Source: Campylobacteraceae bacterium
GTDB taxonomy: Bacteria > Campylobacterota > Campylobacteria > Campylobacterales > BB28
Length of the DNA stretch: 40,610 nt
Reading direction: 5' to 3'
NCBI GenBank assembly: GCA_016744535.1
Contig: JADGEE010000015.1
Coordinates: 1-40,610 of the forward strand
Shown: one piece after another, positions 1 to 9,864 of the stretch
Numbering within the stretch: the first letter of the stretch is position 1
How the letters are laid out: the number at the start of each line of letters is the position of its first letter
The notes under the pieces: model-generated
The model's input: the letters and a program-made list of their open reading frames with translations, nothing else
What the model was told of the DNA's origin: nothing
Databases searched by the model: none
Made by a program: the position numbers and the translations under genes

Positions 1-243
1 TATATATTCATATAATATTAATAATATTTTAGATATGCAAAATCAATTATCAATTCCGTTTTTATGGTATCTATGAGTATTTATAAAAAGTTGTGACTTT
101 TATGTGATTTTCACAAAATAAACAATTTAAGCTTAAGCTATTTAATGAATTTTTTAAAAAATATTTAATTAATTATAATTTAATTGAATTATCTTTAAAA
201 TACGATTATCTATTGCAAAAATTTAATAAAACTAAGGATCATA

Positions 244-1776
244 ATGTTTCCAAATTACGATAAAAAGTTATCAGATAATGTTAAAAATGCTTTGAGAGAG
301 GATTATAAAAAAGCTGATAAATTAATGCTTATGTTACTTTTTGCCCATTGGGTTGTTGTCAGTACTGTTAGTGCTTATGCTTATGATACTTATTTACTTG
401 GTATTGTAGGTGGAGGTCTTACTTTTGGAATTGCTTTTTTAGCTTATAAATTTTTTGCAGGAACTGCAATATCTAGGGCAATTATGGGAATCTCTATGAT
501 GATATTTTCAGCTATTTTAATTCAACAACACTTAGGTAGAATAGAGCTACATTTTCACATATTTAGCGGACTTGCTTTTTTAGTTATATATAAAGATGTT
601 GTACCACTTTTAGCAGCAGCTGGTGTTATTGCTGTTCATCATCTTACATTTAATTTTTTACAGCAATTTAATGTGGAAATTTTAGGCAGTCCTATTGTTA
701 TTTTTAATTACGGATGTGGAATTGATATTGTACTTCTACACGCATTTTTTGTTATATTTGAGACAGGTGTTTTACTTTATATTATTTTAAATATTACAAA
801 AAGATTTATTTCAGATGCTCAAATTTCATCAATGATGCAATTTATTATTCAGAATAGAGATTTATCAAAAGTAATTAAAAATTCTAATGAAGAGACAGAT
901 ATGTTTAATAATTTTGTTGGTGAGCTTAGAACTATATTTTCAACAACACAAGAAGAGATAACCACAGTTTTAGATTCAACTAAAAATATGGTTGAAAATA
1001 TGGATAGTATCGAAAAAAATTCATTTACTCAAAAAGATGGAATAGATAGAAGCACAGATAGTATCTCAAATATCTCTAATGATGTAAGTCAAGCAAAAGA
1101 GAATATGAGTGTAGTATCTAGCACAATTGAAAATAATGCCGAATTACTTCACAAAAATTTAAATCTTTTAAATAAGTTAATTAATGTATTTTTAGAAAAT
1201 TCAGAATCAGAACAAGAACTTTCACATAAATTGACACAACTTACAAATGAAGCTGATAATATTAAAAATGTTTTAGGAGTAATAGAGAATATTGCAGACC
1301 AAACAAATTTACTTGCATTAAATGCAGCTATTGAAGCAGCTAGGGCAGGGGAGCACGGTCGTGGTTTTGCTGTTGTGGCTGATGAGGTTAGAAATTTAGC
1401 TGAAAATACACAAAAAAGCTTAAGTGATATAAATATTACAGTAAATACGATAGTTCAATCAATTTCAGATATTAGTGTAAGAATAGAAGAATCTATCGAA
1501 AAGTCAAAAGATATTACAAGTTTATCCGAGAAACTTTCAAGTGAAAATCAAGAGGTCGAAGCTAGTACAATAACTACTTTAGATGTTGTAAAAGAGACAT
1601 CAGTTTTAACTGATAATATTCAACAAAAGATGAATAGCATAAATGAGGATATTTTTAAAATAAACTCTTTGGCTGAAACAAATATTGATTCAATTAAAAC
1701 AAATAATCAATTTTCAAAAAATTTATATTCTAATTTTGAGAAGATAAAAGAGTACTTTAGCAGTTATAAGATATGA
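244..1776 (+). CDS. Methyl-accepting chemotaxis protein with His-rich multi-TM sensor
   Basis: Chemoreceptor that would signal through CheW/CheA to the flagellar motor. The first ~190 of 510 residues hold about five or six hydrophobic segments (about 27-47, 51-71, 77-95, 104-137, 150-187) with no periplasmic domain. This membrane part is rich in histidines: H35, H96, H103, H105 (in ELHFHIF), H132-H133 (VHH) and H166. A similar ELHFHxF...HH membrane domain is known to me fused to GGDEF or MCP modules in other proteobacteria. No HAMP domain is recognisable. A long helical signalling domain follows, with the conserved hairpin tip at about 355-390 ([20 protein letters not shown]). The start has an AAGGA box five bases upstream. 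The stop overlaps the next start (ATGA), so the two are co-translated. The ligand is unknown; the histidines would suit heme or metal (inference). Confidence 0.93.
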   Translation: MFPNYDKKLSDNVKNALREDYKKADKLMLMLLFAHWVVVSTVSAYAYDTYLLGIVGGGLTFGIAFLAYKFFAGTAISRAIMGISMMIFSAILIQQHLGRIELHFHIFSGLAFLVIYKDVVPLLAAAGVIAVHHLTFNFLQQFNVEILGSPIVIFNYGCGIDIVLLHAFFVIFETGVLLYIILNITKRFISDAQISSMMQFIIQNRDLSKVIKNSNEETDMFNNFVGELRTIFSTTQEEITTVLDSTKNMVENMDSIEKNSFTQKDGIDRSTDSISNISNDVSQAKENMSVVSSTIENNAELLHKNLNLLNKLINVFLENSESEQELSHKLTQLTNEADNIKNVLGVIENIADQTNLLALNAAIEAARAGEHGRGFAVVADEVRNLAENTQKSLSDINITVNTIVQSISDISVRIEESIEKSKDITSLSEKLSSENQEVEASTITTLDVVKETSVLTDNIQQKMNSINEDIFKINSLAETNIDSIKTNNQFSKNLYSNFEKIKEYFSSYKI

Positions 1777-2357
1777 GCAAATTAAAATTAATTAGTGGAA
1801 TCTTTTTAATTTTACTCTCTATCTCTTTAATTTTTTCGATTGTTTTTTTTGGACACTTTACTGGAAACAGAGCTGGTAGGGTTGAAGTTAATAATCAAAT
1901 AAAAACTGATTTTTTAAAATATGAGAAAAGTGAAATAGTTCTTCTATTTTTTGGATATGTTGGTTGTCAAAGTATCTGCACCCCCGCATTAAATATAATT
2001 CAAAATATTTATAAAGATTATAATTTAAAAACAGAAGATAATTCACTTCAAGTGATATTTATAAATTTATTATCTGAATTAGAACCAAGTAGTGTAGATA
2101 TATTTGCAAAATCGTTTGATAAAGATTTTAAAGGTAAATATTTAAATAAGCAAGAAATTTATAAAATTTCAAGAGAATTTAAAGTATATTTCTCTCCATC
2201 TTTAACTAATAAATATGAACTTTCGCACACAGCTTATGTTTATCTTTTATTAAAAGATAAACATAGTTATAATATGAAATATATTTATACCTCCTATCCA
2301 CCTCAAAAAGAGGAAATTTTAAAAGATTTGTTAGAGGTAAATAAAATTTTAAATTAA
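1773..2357 (+). CDS. SCO1/SenC-like thioredoxin-fold protein
   Basis: Membrane-anchored SCO-type protein. SCO proteins carry copper or thiol reductant to the CuA site of cytochrome oxidases and have a CxxxC motif plus a distant His. Here residues 5-27 form an N-terminal membrane anchor, C65 and C69 lie in GCQSICT, and H152 lies in [10 protein letters not shown], giving the full Cys-Cys-His set. The second Pro of the usual CPxxCP motif is absent. Its ATG overlaps the stop of the chemoreceptor by four bases, which implies coupled expression. No cytochrome oxidase gene lies nearby. It could act in redox signalling or oxidase maturation; assignment to the SCO family is good, the exact role is inferred. 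Confidence 0.82.
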   Translation: MSKLKLISGIFLILLSISLIFSIVFFGHFTGNRAGRVEVNNQIKTDFLKYEKSEIVLLFFGYVGCQSICTPALNIIQNIYKDYNLKTEDNSLQVIFINLLSELEPSSVDIFAKSFDKDFKGKYLNKQEIYKISREFKVYFSPSLTNKYELSHTAYVYLLLKDKHSYNMKYIYTSYPPQKEEILKDLLEVNKILN

Positions 2358-2375
2358 ATTCAAAGGAGATATTAT

Positions 2376-3086
2376 ATGGGAAGAGCATTTGAGTATCGTC
2401 GTGCAGCTAAAGAGAAGAGATGGAGTAAAATGTCCAAAGTATTTCCAAAACTTGCAAAAGCGATTACAGTAGCAGCAAAAAATGGAGTCCCTGACCCTGA
2501 AATGAATTCAAAGTTACGAAGTGCAATAAATAATGCTAGGGCCGAGAATATGCCAAAAGATAATATAGACGCAGCTATTAAAAGAGCATCAGGAAAAGAT
2601 GCACAAGATATTTCTGAAATCGTGTATGAAGGAAAAGGTCCTCACGGTGTTTTTATTATTGTAGAGTGTGCAACTGAAAATAATACAAGAACAGTAGCCA
2701 ATGTTAAGAGTTATTTTACAAAAGCAAAATCTCAATTAGTTCCAAGTGGTTCATTTGATTTTATGTTTTCGAGAAAAGCTGTATTTGAATTTAAAAAGAG
2801 TGATGAAATGGATTTAGAAGAGTTAGAGTTATCTTTAATTGATGCTGGACTTGAAAGTATCGAAGAGCAAAGTAATACAATTTTTGTTTATGGAGATTAT
2901 ACAGACTTTGGAACTTTATCAGAAGAGTTTGAGAACTTAAATATTGAAATTACTAAAGCAACTCTTCAAAGAATTCCAAACTCAACAGTTGAATTTAATG
3001 ATGAACAATTAGTTGATATTGAAAAATTAATAGATAAAATTGAAGATGATGAGGATGTACAAGTAATATTTACAAATATCGCTTAG
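2376..3086 (+). CDS. yebC: YebC/PmpR family protein
   Basis: Member of the YebC family, cytoplasmic proteins described as transcriptional regulators and, more recently, as helpers of translation through difficult sequences. The N-terminus [19 protein letters not shown] and the segment [19 protein letters not shown] are diagnostic. The 236-residue length is normal for the family, and the C-terminus is acidic. A strong AAAGGAG box lies eight bases before the ATG. It starts 18 bases after the SCO gene, so it may share that transcript. Nothing unusual is seen. Confidence 0.95.
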   Translation: MGRAFEYRRAAKEKRWSKMSKVFPKLAKAITVAAKNGVPDPEMNSKLRSAINNARAENMPKDNIDAAIKRASGKDAQDISEIVYEGKGPHGVFIIVECATENNTRTVANVKSYFTKAKSQLVPSGSFDFMFSRKAVFEFKKSDEMDLEELELSLIDAGLESIEEQSNTIFVYGDYTDFGTLSEEFENLNIEITKATLQRIPNSTVEFNDEQLVDIEKLIDKIEDDEDVQVIFTNIA

Positions 3087-3161
3087 TTTTTTCATCTTTT
3101 TTCTAAAATCGTAATCTACTTATTCTATTTTTTAAATTAAATTATAATTTGACATTTTTTT

Positions 3162-3170
3162 TGCTAAAAT
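3162..3170 (+). promoter_or_regulatory. Extended -10 promoter of the 701-residue gene
   Basis: TGCTAAAAT preceded by a run of eight T, 26 bases before the ATG at 3197. It matches the TGnTAnAAT box seen upstream of several genes here. A TTGACA at 3149-3154 is only ten bases upstream of the hexamer, too close to act as its -35. Confidence 0.6.
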
Positions 3171-3196
3171 AAATTTTTTTAAATTTAGGGATAAAA

Positions 3197-5302
3197 ATGG
3201 TTAATAAATTAATTGAAAAAATAGAAAATTATAAAAAACATATCTATTCCTTTGAAGAAAATGGGATGATTTTATTAGATAAAAAAGACCCAAGTGCAAA
3301 TAATATAATTAATCAAATATATAAAGATGCAAATGATATATTAAAAATATATAGTAAAAAAGATAATGATATTGAATTAAATACTTTTATAAAAGATGCT
3401 TTAAAGAAAATGGCATTTAATTATAGTCAAGGTGTTGTATTAATTCAAGATGAAAAAATTTTAATAAGAGGAGAGATTGAGAAAGAGAGTATAACTGACT
3501 TAATGAAATTGATATTTTCTGATAATAAAAGTTTAAATCAATTTTTATACTCTTCAATCTCTCTACATCTTGATTCGATAGATATTAAAATTTTATCTAT
3601 AAAAGAGTTGTTTAATATTGATTCTATATATAAAAGATTAATGAATGAATTCATAAAACTTTTACAAAATGATTTTGATATTAAAGATAGGTTAAAAGAT
3701 AGTTCTATAAATATAGATGAGTTAAATAGAGATAATAATAAGAGTTATATTAAAATAAATTTAATTGTAGAAAAAATTGTAAAGGGTAGTTTTAATAAAA
3801 AGAGTGGAGTAGTTTTAGGATTTATGAGTGATTTTTTACTTAGAAGTGTAGCTACAGATAATGCTCTTAATGTAAAAATTATTAAGCTTTTTTTTGAAAA
3901 AGAGATAATAGAAAATAGTAATAAATTTAATTTTGTAGCTATTAGACAAAATTCTGTAGCAAGAGAGAGATATTTAAAATCAATAGACATTTCTGAACAA
4001 AAAAACCAAGAGACAAAAGATAAAGTAAATTATTTTTTGAAAATAGAAGAGTCTGAATATAAAAAAGAGAGTGAGATAAAAGAGTTTTTAATAAAAACTC
4101 AAAATGAATTAAAAGATATTGAGGTTTTACAGAAAGATTTATTTAATAGAAGAAATAAAATAGGTAATAAAAATTCAACGGAATATTTAAGTTTATCAAG
4201 TCAAATTAAAATTATTCATACAAAAAAAGTTGAGATAGATATTGAAGTTAAAAATTTAAACTCAAAATATGAACTTGCAAAACAAGTACTAGTAAATGTC
4301 AAACAAGATAGAGTTGATTATTTAAAGTTATTACCTGAATTAGTTGATATAGAAGAGAAAAAAATTGAGGAATTAAATCAAAATTTAAAAGAGTTTGAAG
4401 ATGAATTTTTAAATATTAAGAGATTTGTTATTAAAATTTTAATGAAAAAAAGACCAAACTTTGATTTTGAAAAACTTTTACAAAAATTAAAAAAAGTAAA
4501 AATTAAAAAAGAGTTTTGTGATGATATAAAAGATAAACAAAATTTAAATGAGCAGAGGTTTAATGGTCTACCAATTAATGAATTAGAAGATTTAAAAAAT
4601 CAAATATTTAAAGATGAAGAGAATCTTAATAAATTTATTGTAATTATTACAAATCAAGCACTTAAAAGGGAATTAAATTTTAGAAAAATATCTAATATTG
4701 AATTTATGAATAGTAATGTTAAAATTATTCAAAAATATATCTTTTTATTTTTAAATAAAATTATTAAAAATACAGAAAACACTCTTATAGAGGGGTTTGG
4801 TAACTTTTTATTAAGAGATAAATTTAATTTAGTATTAGCTATTGAAGCTAAAAAACTGTTAAAATTTTTAATTAATAAAAATATAAATTCACAAACTTTT
4901 ATCTCTTATTTTAATGGAGAAATTGAAGAAGATATAAACGGTAAATTTAAAAAACCTGAATTAATAGATAAAAATGACAATAAAATTTGTATAACAAAAA
5001 TAAATTCAATAATTAGACAATATAGAGATTATTTAAATTTTTTAACTAAAAGAGCTGAATTAATTGATGGGTTTAATATTAAACTTATTAAATTAAATAG
5101 TTTAAAAAAACAACCAACTGATGACGAAGGAATGATAGAGTTAATTAATAAACAGTGTGAAATTACAAAACAGGATTTAGAGATTGTAAAAAAGCAAAGA
5201 GATGAATTTTTATCAGCACAAAAAGATATAAATAGTGAATTTGAAAATTTAATAGATGTTATTGCAAATGTTTTACATAAGAGAAGAGAAAAAATAAATT
5301 AA
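3197..5302 (+). CDS. Large charged coiled-coil protein of unknown function
   Basis: I do not recognise this 701-residue protein. It has no signal peptide or membrane segment, so it is probably cytoplasmic. It is very rich in Lys, Glu, Asn and Ile. Residues of about 255-410 look like long coiled coil (many E/K heptads, for example around YLSLSSQIKIIHTKKVEI), as do about 610-690. Residues 70-90 contain a compact beta-like stretch (YSQGVVLIQDEKILIRGEI). No catalytic motif or P-loop is visible. The start has AGGGA six bases upstream. The MFS gene follows after 13 bases, so they are probably one operon. The family may be restricted to close relatives. Confidence 0.75.
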   Translation: MVNKLIEKIENYKKHIYSFEENGMILLDKKDPSANNIINQIYKDANDILKIYSKKDNDIELNTFIKDALKKMAFNYSQGVVLIQDEKILIRGEIEKESITDLMKLIFSDNKSLNQFLYSSISLHLDSIDIKILSIKELFNIDSIYKRLMNEFIKLLQNDFDIKDRLKDSSINIDELNRDNNKSYIKINLIVEKIVKGSFNKKSGVVLGFMSDFLLRSVATDNALNVKIIKLFFEKEIIENSNKFNFVAIRQNSVARERYLKSIDISEQKNQETKDKVNYFLKIEESEYKKESEIKEFLIKTQNELKDIEVLQKDLFNRRNKIGNKNSTEYLSLSSQIKIIHTKKVEIDIEVKNLNSKYELAKQVLVNVKQDRVDYLKLLPELVDIEEKKIEELNQNLKEFEDEFLNIKRFVIKILMKKRPNFDFEKLLQKLKKVKIKKEFCDDIKDKQNLNEQRFNGLPINELEDLKNQIFKDEENLNKFIVIITNQALKRELNFRKISNIEFMNSNVKIIQKYIFLFLNKIIKNTENTLIEGFGNFLLRDKFNLVLAIEAKKLLKFLINKNINSQTFISYFNGEIEEDINGKFKKPELIDKNDNKICITKINSIIRQYRDYLNFLTKRAELIDGFNIKLIKLNSLKKQPTDDEGMIELINKQCEITKQDLEIVKKQRDEFLSAQKDINSEFENLIDVIANVLHKRREKIN

Positions 5303-5315
5303 AAAAAGAGAAAAC

Positions 5316-6527
5316 TTGGAATATATCAAATTTTTAAAATCACAACCTATAATTTTAAGGTTAAGTACAATTCAATTAATAGCTTATTTTGGTTCTTGGT
5401 TTACAAATGTAGCAATTTATACACTTTTAATAGAGTTAAATGTCTCTGCTTTAGTTATAGCTTTAACTTCAGCTTTACATTTTTTACCAGCAGTTCTACA
5501 AGCTCCTTTTGTTGGTGTTATAATTGATAAGTTAAATATAAAAAAGTTAATGTTAATTCTATTAAGTGTCGAAGCAATTGCTACATTTTTTATTATATTT
5601 ATAGATTCAAGTGAGCTTATTTGGTTACTTTTATTACTAGTTTATATAAGAATGAGTTCAGTTAGTTTTTATTTTACTTCTGAAATGTCACTACTTCCTC
5701 AAATAATTTCAGGAAAAGATTTAAAAATTGCTAATGAGATACACTCTATTATTTGGTCATTTAGTTACACTGCTGGAATGGCTATAAGTGGATTAGCAGT
5801 CTATTTTTTTGGAATTAAAACAGCTCTCTTAATTGATGTTTTGTTATTTATAATCGCTATTTTTATTCTTTTTAATACTAAAATTGTAGAAAAAACAAAA
5901 GAGAGTAGTGAAAAATTTGTAGATATGATAGTTGAGGGTCTTAAATATTTAAAAGCAAATCCACTTATAATTCATCTGATATTTATTCACTCAACTGTCG
6001 GTTTTACTGCTTTTGATTCACTTGTGACTCTATTAGCTGATTTTAAATATAAAGAGGTAATAGCTATCTCACTTGCAATAGGCTTTATAAATGCAACTAG
6101 AGCTATTTCACTTATGATAGCTCCAATATTTTTGAGTAAATTTTTAAATCATAAAAGCTTTTTTTATATTTTATTTCTTCAAGGTATTTCGATACTTATA
6201 TGGGGAGTTTTGCAAGAGAATTTTTATATTAGTCTAATAGGAGCATTTTTATCTGGACTTTTTACGACTATCATTTGGTCATATAGTTACACTCTTTTGC
6301 AAGAGAGTATAGAAGAGAAATATTATGGTCGAGTTATTGCATATAATGATATGATATTTATGTTAGTTGGAGTTATTACATCTTTGAGTATAGGAATTTT
6401 AGCTGATTTAGGAGTTGAATTAAATTACATCACTTATTTAATAGGTTTTATGTTTATTTTAAGTGCAATTTACTATAAAATAATTTTAAAGAAAATAGAA
6501 AAAAATAGTGTTAGATTAAAAAAATAA
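5316..6527 (+). CDS. MFS transporter, drug/siderophore exporter type
   Basis: Inner-membrane major facilitator of 403 residues with about 12 hydrophobic segments. It resembles the EntS-like/MFS_3 group of exporters: the N-terminal LRLSTIQLIAYFGSWFTNVA, the loop between TM2 and TM3 with DKLNIKKLM, and the central loop around VDMIVEGLKYLKANPLI are typical of that group. The start is TTG, 13 bases after the upstream stop and preceded by AAGAGA; no ATG nearby would keep the first helix. The substrate cannot be told. Its pairing with an unknown coiled-coil protein gives no further clue. Confidence 0.88.
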   Translation: MEYIKFLKSQPIILRLSTIQLIAYFGSWFTNVAIYTLLIELNVSALVIALTSALHFLPAVLQAPFVGVIIDKLNIKKLMLILLSVEAIATFFIIFIDSSELIWLLLLLVYIRMSSVSFYFTSEMSLLPQIISGKDLKIANEIHSIIWSFSYTAGMAISGLAVYFFGIKTALLIDVLLFIIAIFILFNTKIVEKTKESSEKFVDMIVEGLKYLKANPLIIHLIFIHSTVGFTAFDSLVTLLADFKYKEVIAISLAIGFINATRAISLMIAPIFLSKFLNHKSFFYILFLQGISILIWGVLQENFYISLIGAFLSGLFTTIIWSYSYTLLQESIEEKYYGRVIAYNDMIFMLVGVITSLSIGILADLGVELNYITYLIGFMFILSAIYYKIILKKIEKNSVRLKK

Positions 6528-6550
6528 AATTTAGATATAGATATTAAATA

Positions 6551-6581
6551 AAATTATAAGAGAGAAAATCTCTTATAATTT
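6551..6581. terminator. Bidirectional terminator between convergent genes
   Basis: Perfect 13-bp inverted repeat (AAATTATAAGAGA / TCTCTTATAATTT) around the loop GAAAA. It lies between the convergent MFS and peroxiredoxin genes and its right arm overlaps the peroxiredoxin stop codon. It is AT-rich but symmetric, so it could end transcripts from both sides. Confidence 0.6.
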
Positions 6582-7169
6582 ATCTGATTCTTCAGCTAAA
6601 TATTCAGCTACACCATCAGTTGAAGCTTTCATAGCTTTATCACCTTTTTGCCATCCAGCTGGGCAAACTTCACCATACTCATTTGTGAATATCATAGTAT
6701 CAACCATTCTAATCATCTCATCAATATTTCTACCAAGTGGTAAATCATTAATTACAGCATGTCTTACAGTTCCATCTTTATCAATTAAAAATGAGCCTCT
6801 AAGTGCTACTGAATCATTTAATAAAACATCATAATTTTTTGAGATTTGTTTATTTAAATCTGCTACTAATGGAAATCTTACTTGACCAATACCACCATTT
6901 TTTACATCTGTATTTTTCCAAGCAAAATGGCTAAATTGTGAATCAACAGAAACTCCGATTACATTAATACCTCTTGATTTAAACTCATCTAATCTATGGT
7001 CAAATGCAATGATTTCTGATGGACAAACAAATGTAAAGTCTAATGGATAGAAAAATAGAACTGTTCCATTTTCACCAAAATTTTCAGATAAAGTGAAATT
7101 ATCAACTATTTGATTATCTCCTAAAACTGTTGTAGCAGTAAAATCAGGTGCTTTTTTTGTAACTAACAT
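6573..7169 (-). CDS. 2-Cys peroxiredoxin, AhpC/Prx1 type
   Basis: Cytoplasmic thiol peroxidase that reduces H2O2 and alkyl hydroperoxides. The 198-residue length is typical of the Prx1/AhpC group. The peroxidatic cysteine is C49 in DFTFVCPSE and the resolving cysteine is C169 in GEVCPAGWQKG. The substrate-binding surroundings YPLDFTFVCP are complete. It is a single gene without a dedicated AhpF reductase next to it, as is usual in Campylobacterota, where thioredoxin is the likely reductant (inference). The start ATG has AAGGAAT upstream and the gene has its own promoter. It is divergent from metK. Confidence 0.96.
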   Translation of the reverse strand: MLVTKKAPDFTATTVLGDNQIVDNFTLSENFGENGTVLFFYPLDFTFVCPSEIIAFDHRLDEFKSRGINVIGVSVDSQFSHFAWKNTDVKNGGIGQVRFPLVADLNKQISKNYDVLLNDSVALRGSFLIDKDGTVRHAVINDLPLGRNIDEMIRMVDTMIFTNEYGEVCPAGWQKGDKAMKASTDGVAEYLAEESDKL

Positions 7170-7212
7170 ATATATTCCTTATGGATAATTTTTATCATTT
7201 GATGAAAAAAAG

Positions 7213-7221
7213 ATTTTAGCA
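7213..7221 (-). promoter_or_regulatory. Extended -10 promoter of the peroxiredoxin gene
   Basis: On the minus strand this reads TGCTAAAAT, about 45 bases before the peroxiredoxin ATG, with no clear -35 hexamer. Confidence 0.55.
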
Positions 7222-7241
7222 TAAAAATATAAAATATTGGT

Positions 7242-7247
7242 TATAAT
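7242..7247 (+). promoter_or_regulatory. Candidate -10 box for metK
   Basis: Perfect TATAAT hexamer preceded by TGGT, 33 bases before the metK ATG. No SAM riboswitch-like structure fits in the short leader. Confidence 0.45.
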
Positions 7248-7280
7248 TTTTAAAAAATTTTAAAATAAGGATATATAAAT

Positions 7281-8441
7281 ATGGCAAAAGAATTTATTTT
7301 TACTTCTGAATCTGTAACAGAAGGACACCCTGATAAGATGGCTGACCAAATTAGTGATGCGGTACTTGACTACATAATAGAAAGAGATGCAAATGCTAGA
7401 GTTGCTTGTGAAACTCTATTGTCTAATGGTTATTGTGTAATTGCAGGAGAGCTTAAAACTCATACTTATGCACCTCTTCAAAATATAGCTAGAAAAGTTA
7501 TAAAAGAGATAGGTTATACTGATGCAAGATATGGATTTGATTATAGAAGTGCTGGAGTTTTAAATGGTGTAGGTGAGCAATCACCCGATATTAATCAAGG
7601 TGTTGATAGAGCTGATGGTGAAATTGGAGCAGGAGACCAAGGTTTAATGTTTGGTTATGCTTGTCGTGAAACTGATGTTTTAATGCCTCTTCCAATTAAT
7701 TTATCACATAAATTAACTTCAAATTTAGCAAGACTGAGAAAAGATGGAACTCTTCCATTTTTAAGACCAGATGGAAAAGCACAAGTTAGTGTTAAATATG
7801 TTGATGGAAAACCTACAAAAGTTGAAACAATAGTAATTTCAACTCAACACTCACCTGAAGTTACTCAAAAGCAAATTCACGAAGCTATCATAGAAGAACT
7901 TATATATAAAGAGATTCCTAAAGAGCTTTTAAGTGATGATATAATTTATCATATTAATCCAACTGGACAATTTATTATTGGAGGTCCTCAAGGTGATGCA
8001 GGACTTACAGGAAGAAAAATTATTGTTGATACTTATGGTGGAAGTTGTCCTCACGGTGGAGGAGCATTTAGTGGAAAAGACCCAACAAAAGTTGATAGAA
8101 GTGGAGCTTATGCTGCAAGATATGTTGCTAAAAATTTAGTAGCTGCTGGAGTTGCTGATAAAGCCACTGTTCAAATCGCTTATGCAATTGGAGTAGTTGA
8201 GCCAATTTCAATTATGGTTGATACTCACGGTACTAGTAAATTTGATGAAAAAGTGTTAGAAGAGTGTGTAAAAGAGTTATTTCATTTAACTCCAAAAGGG
8301 ATTATAGAGAGCCTTGATTTACTGAAGCCAATTTATAAAAAGACTGCAAGTTATGGTCATTTTGGTAGGGAATTACCTGAGTTTACTTGGGAGAAAAAAG
8401 ACAAAGTTGAAGCCATAAAAGAGTACTTAAATATTAGTTAA
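7281..8441 (+). CDS. metK: S-adenosylmethionine synthetase
   Basis: Makes S-adenosylmethionine from methionine and ATP in the cytoplasm. The 386-residue length matches the family. Visible signatures are the N-terminal [20 protein letters not shown] (catalytic His and Mg ligand), [12 protein letters not shown] (methionine/ATP loop) and the glycine-rich [16 protein letters not shown]. The start is supported by AAGGATATATAA. It reads alone from its own promoter, divergent from the peroxiredoxin gene. Confidence 0.98.
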   Translation: MAKEFIFTSESVTEGHPDKMADQISDAVLDYIIERDANARVACETLLSNGYCVIAGELKTHTYAPLQNIARKVIKEIGYTDARYGFDYRSAGVLNGVGEQSPDINQGVDRADGEIGAGDQGLMFGYACRETDVLMPLPINLSHKLTSNLARLRKDGTLPFLRPDGKAQVSVKYVDGKPTKVETIVISTQHSPEVTQKQIHEAIIEELIYKEIPKELLSDDIIYHINPTGQFIIGGPQGDAGLTGRKIIVDTYGGSCPHGGGAFSGKDPTKVDRSGAYAARYVAKNLVAAGVADKATVQIAYAIGVVEPISIMVDTHGTSKFDEKVLEECVKELFHLTPKGIIESLDLLKPIYKKTASYGHFGRELPEFTWEKKDKVEAIKEYLNIS

Positions 8442-8497
8442 GTCTCATTTTATTTTCTTTTTGATATAGTTCAATTTAACTAAAAAAAGGAGTTTTA

Positions 8498-8770
8498 ATG
8501 GCTGTAAAAATTACTGATATTTGTATAAATTGTGGCGCATGTATTGATGAGTGTCCTGTTGAAGCTATCGTAGATGATGAGGATAATCCGACTGGGGAAG
8601 AGATTTATTATGTGTATCCTGATAAGTGTGTTGAGTGCGTAGATCACCACGATGAAGTAGCTTGTGCAGCAGCTTGTCCAACAGAGGGCTGTATTGTATG
8701 GGATGCTGTAGCTGACGGTATGCCAGCGGCTGCAAATAGAGGCGAAAATGGAACAGCTTGCGTTGACTAA
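8498..8770 (+). CDS. 2[4Fe-4S] ferredoxin, Alvin (YfhL-like) type
   Basis: Small electron carrier of 90 residues with two [4Fe-4S] sites. The first is the usual CxxCxxCxxxCP (CINCGACIDECP). The second is CxxC-x8-CxxxCP (CVECVDHHDEVACAAACP), the expanded spacing typical of the low-potential Allochromatium vinosum-type ferredoxins. An acidic linker separates the two. A strong AAAAAAGGAG box precedes the ATG. In Campylobacterota such a ferredoxin often serves pyruvate and 2-oxoglutarate:acceptor oxidoreductases (family knowledge; partner not seen here). It ends at a good terminator. Confidence 0.93.
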   Translation: MAVKITDICINCGACIDECPVEAIVDDEDNPTGEEIYYVYPDKCVECVDHHDEVACAAACPTEGCIVWDAVADGMPAAANRGENGTACVD

Positions 8771-8779
8771 ATTTTAATT

Positions 8780-8810
8780 TTTAGGGGCAACTCCCCTAAA
8801 CTACTTTTTT
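8780..8810 (+). terminator. Rho-independent terminator after ferredoxin
   Basis: Stem TTTAGGGG / CCCCTAAA with loop CAACT, followed by CTACTTTTTT. It starts nine bases after the ferredoxin stop and separates that gene from ndk. Confidence 0.85.
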
Positions 8811-8845
8811 ACTTCAATTTTTTAATCAATTTTATATATTATTTT

Positions 8846-8854
8846 TGGTACAAT
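8846..8854 (+). promoter_or_regulatory. Extended -10 promoter of the ndk operon
   Basis: TGGTACAAT, 33 bases before the ndk ATG and just downstream of the ferredoxin terminator. It fits the TGnTAnAAT consensus of this window. Confidence 0.55.
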
Positions 8855-8887
8855 CCTACCCATTTTTAATTTTTAATAGGAGAATTG

Positions 8888-9301
8888 ATGGAAAAAACTT
8901 TATCAATCATAAAACCAGATGCAGTAAAAAAGAGTGTTATAGGTAAAATTGTAGATAGATTTGAAAGTAATGACTTAAGAGTTGCTGCAATGAAAAAAGT
9001 ACAACTTAGCGAAGCTGATGCAAAAGCATTTTATGCAGTTCATAGCGAGAGACCATTTTTCGGTGAACTTGTTGAATTTATGATAAGTGGACCAGTTGTT
9101 ATAATGGTGCTTGAAGGTGACAATGCAGTTGCTAAAAATAGAGATTTAATGGGTGCAACTAATCCAAAAGAGGCAGCTGCTGGGACAATTAGAGCAGATT
9201 TTGCAGATAGTATTGATGCAAATGCAGTTCACGGAAGTGATTCTCATGAAAATGCAAAAATAGAGATAGATTTTTTCTTTGCACAGAGAGAAATTGTTTA
9301 A
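8888..9301 (+). CDS. ndk: Nucleoside diphosphate kinase
   Basis: Transfers the gamma-phosphate of ATP to nucleoside diphosphates through a phosphohistidine. It has 137 residues. The active-site motif [12 protein letters not shown] is present with the catalytic H115, together with the N-terminal [16 protein letters not shown] three bases upstream could also start the frame, but the AGGAG box is five bases from the ATG at 8888 and only two from the TTG, so the ATG is chosen. It is the first gene of a run ndk - DUF177 - rpmF - plsX - fabH - trpS. Confidence 0.97.
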   Translation: MEKTLSIIKPDAVKKSVIGKIVDRFESNDLRVAAMKKVQLSEADAKAFYAVHSERPFFGELVEFMISGPVVIMVLEGDNAVAKNRDLMGATNPKEAAAGTIRADFADSIDANAVHGSDSHENAKIEIDFFFAQREIV

Positions 9302-9321
9302 GTTGAGGAATTTATAATTTA

Positions 9322-9690
9322 ATGCAAATTGAATTTAAAAAAATTACAAAAACACCGAAAGAGTTTGAATTAACATTAGATAATATTAGATTCTTTGGTG
9401 AATTAAAAAAAAGTTTAAATAATTCAAGTTTAGTAGAGATTGATTCAACGCTAAGTGGTAGATTAAATTCTCTTTGTGATAGATGTGCTAGTGAATTTAA
9501 TTTAAAATTAAACGAAAAGTTAGATTTAAAAGTTTATAATGGAATTTACAAAGGCGATGAAGAAGTTTTTGAAGTAGAGGATGTTATAGACTTTAAAGAG
9601 ATTTTAATAAGTGAAATTGAACTTATTAAAAATGATTATCACATATGTAACGAATGTAAAGATATAAAAATTTTTGAAATAGAATATTAA
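9322..9690 (+). CDS. DUF177 (YceD) family protein
   Basis: Small cytoplasmic protein (122 residues) of the YceD/DUF177 family, almost always found just before rpmF and plsX. In plants and bacteria the family is linked to 23S rRNA processing or stability. Two CxxC pairs are visible, CDRC near residue 55 and CNEC near residue 112, which could hold a zinc ion. The ATG has a GAGGAAT box 14 bases upstream, which is rather far. rpmF follows after 11 bases. Confidence 0.85.
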   Translation: MQIEFKKITKTPKEFELTLDNIRFFGELKKSLNNSSLVEIDSTLSGRLNSLCDRCASEFNLKLNEKLDLKVYNGIYKGDEEVFEVEDVIDFKEILISEIELIKNDYHICNECKDIKIFEIEY

Positions 9691-9701
9691 AGGAAAATAA
9701 A

Positions 9702-9851
9702 ATGGCAGTTCCAAAAAGAAGAGTATCACACTCAAGAGGTGCAAAGAGAAGAACTCACTATAAAATAACATTAGCTAGACCTATAAAAGATAAAGATGGT
9801 AGTTACAAAATGCCACATCGTGTAAACCCTGTGAGTGGTGAATATAAGTAA
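9702..9851 (+). CDS. rpmF: 50S ribosomal protein L32
   Basis: Ribosomal protein of the large subunit, only 49 residues. It starts [20 protein letters not shown] and ends with the conserved [12 protein letters not shown]. It lacks the four zinc-binding cysteines found in some L32 proteins, so this is the zinc-independent form. An AGGAAAATAAA box precedes the ATG. It sits in the classical DUF177 - rpmF - plsX - fabH order. Confidence 0.97.
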   Translation: MAVPKRRVSHSRGAKRRTHYKITLARPIKDKDGSYKMPHRVNPVSGEYK

Positions 9852-9864
9852 TTAAGGCTGAAAA

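Noticed and set aside
103-115. TGTGA-TTT-TCACA as a CRP/FNR-type operator upstream of the chemoreceptor
   Set aside because: The half-sites are separated by three bases, whereas CRP-type sites need six; with AT-rich DNA such repeats arise easily. Only a weak operator candidate.
8885-8887. TTG start for ndk
   Set aside because: Only two bases from AGGAG; the following ATG has proper spacing and gives the family N-terminus.
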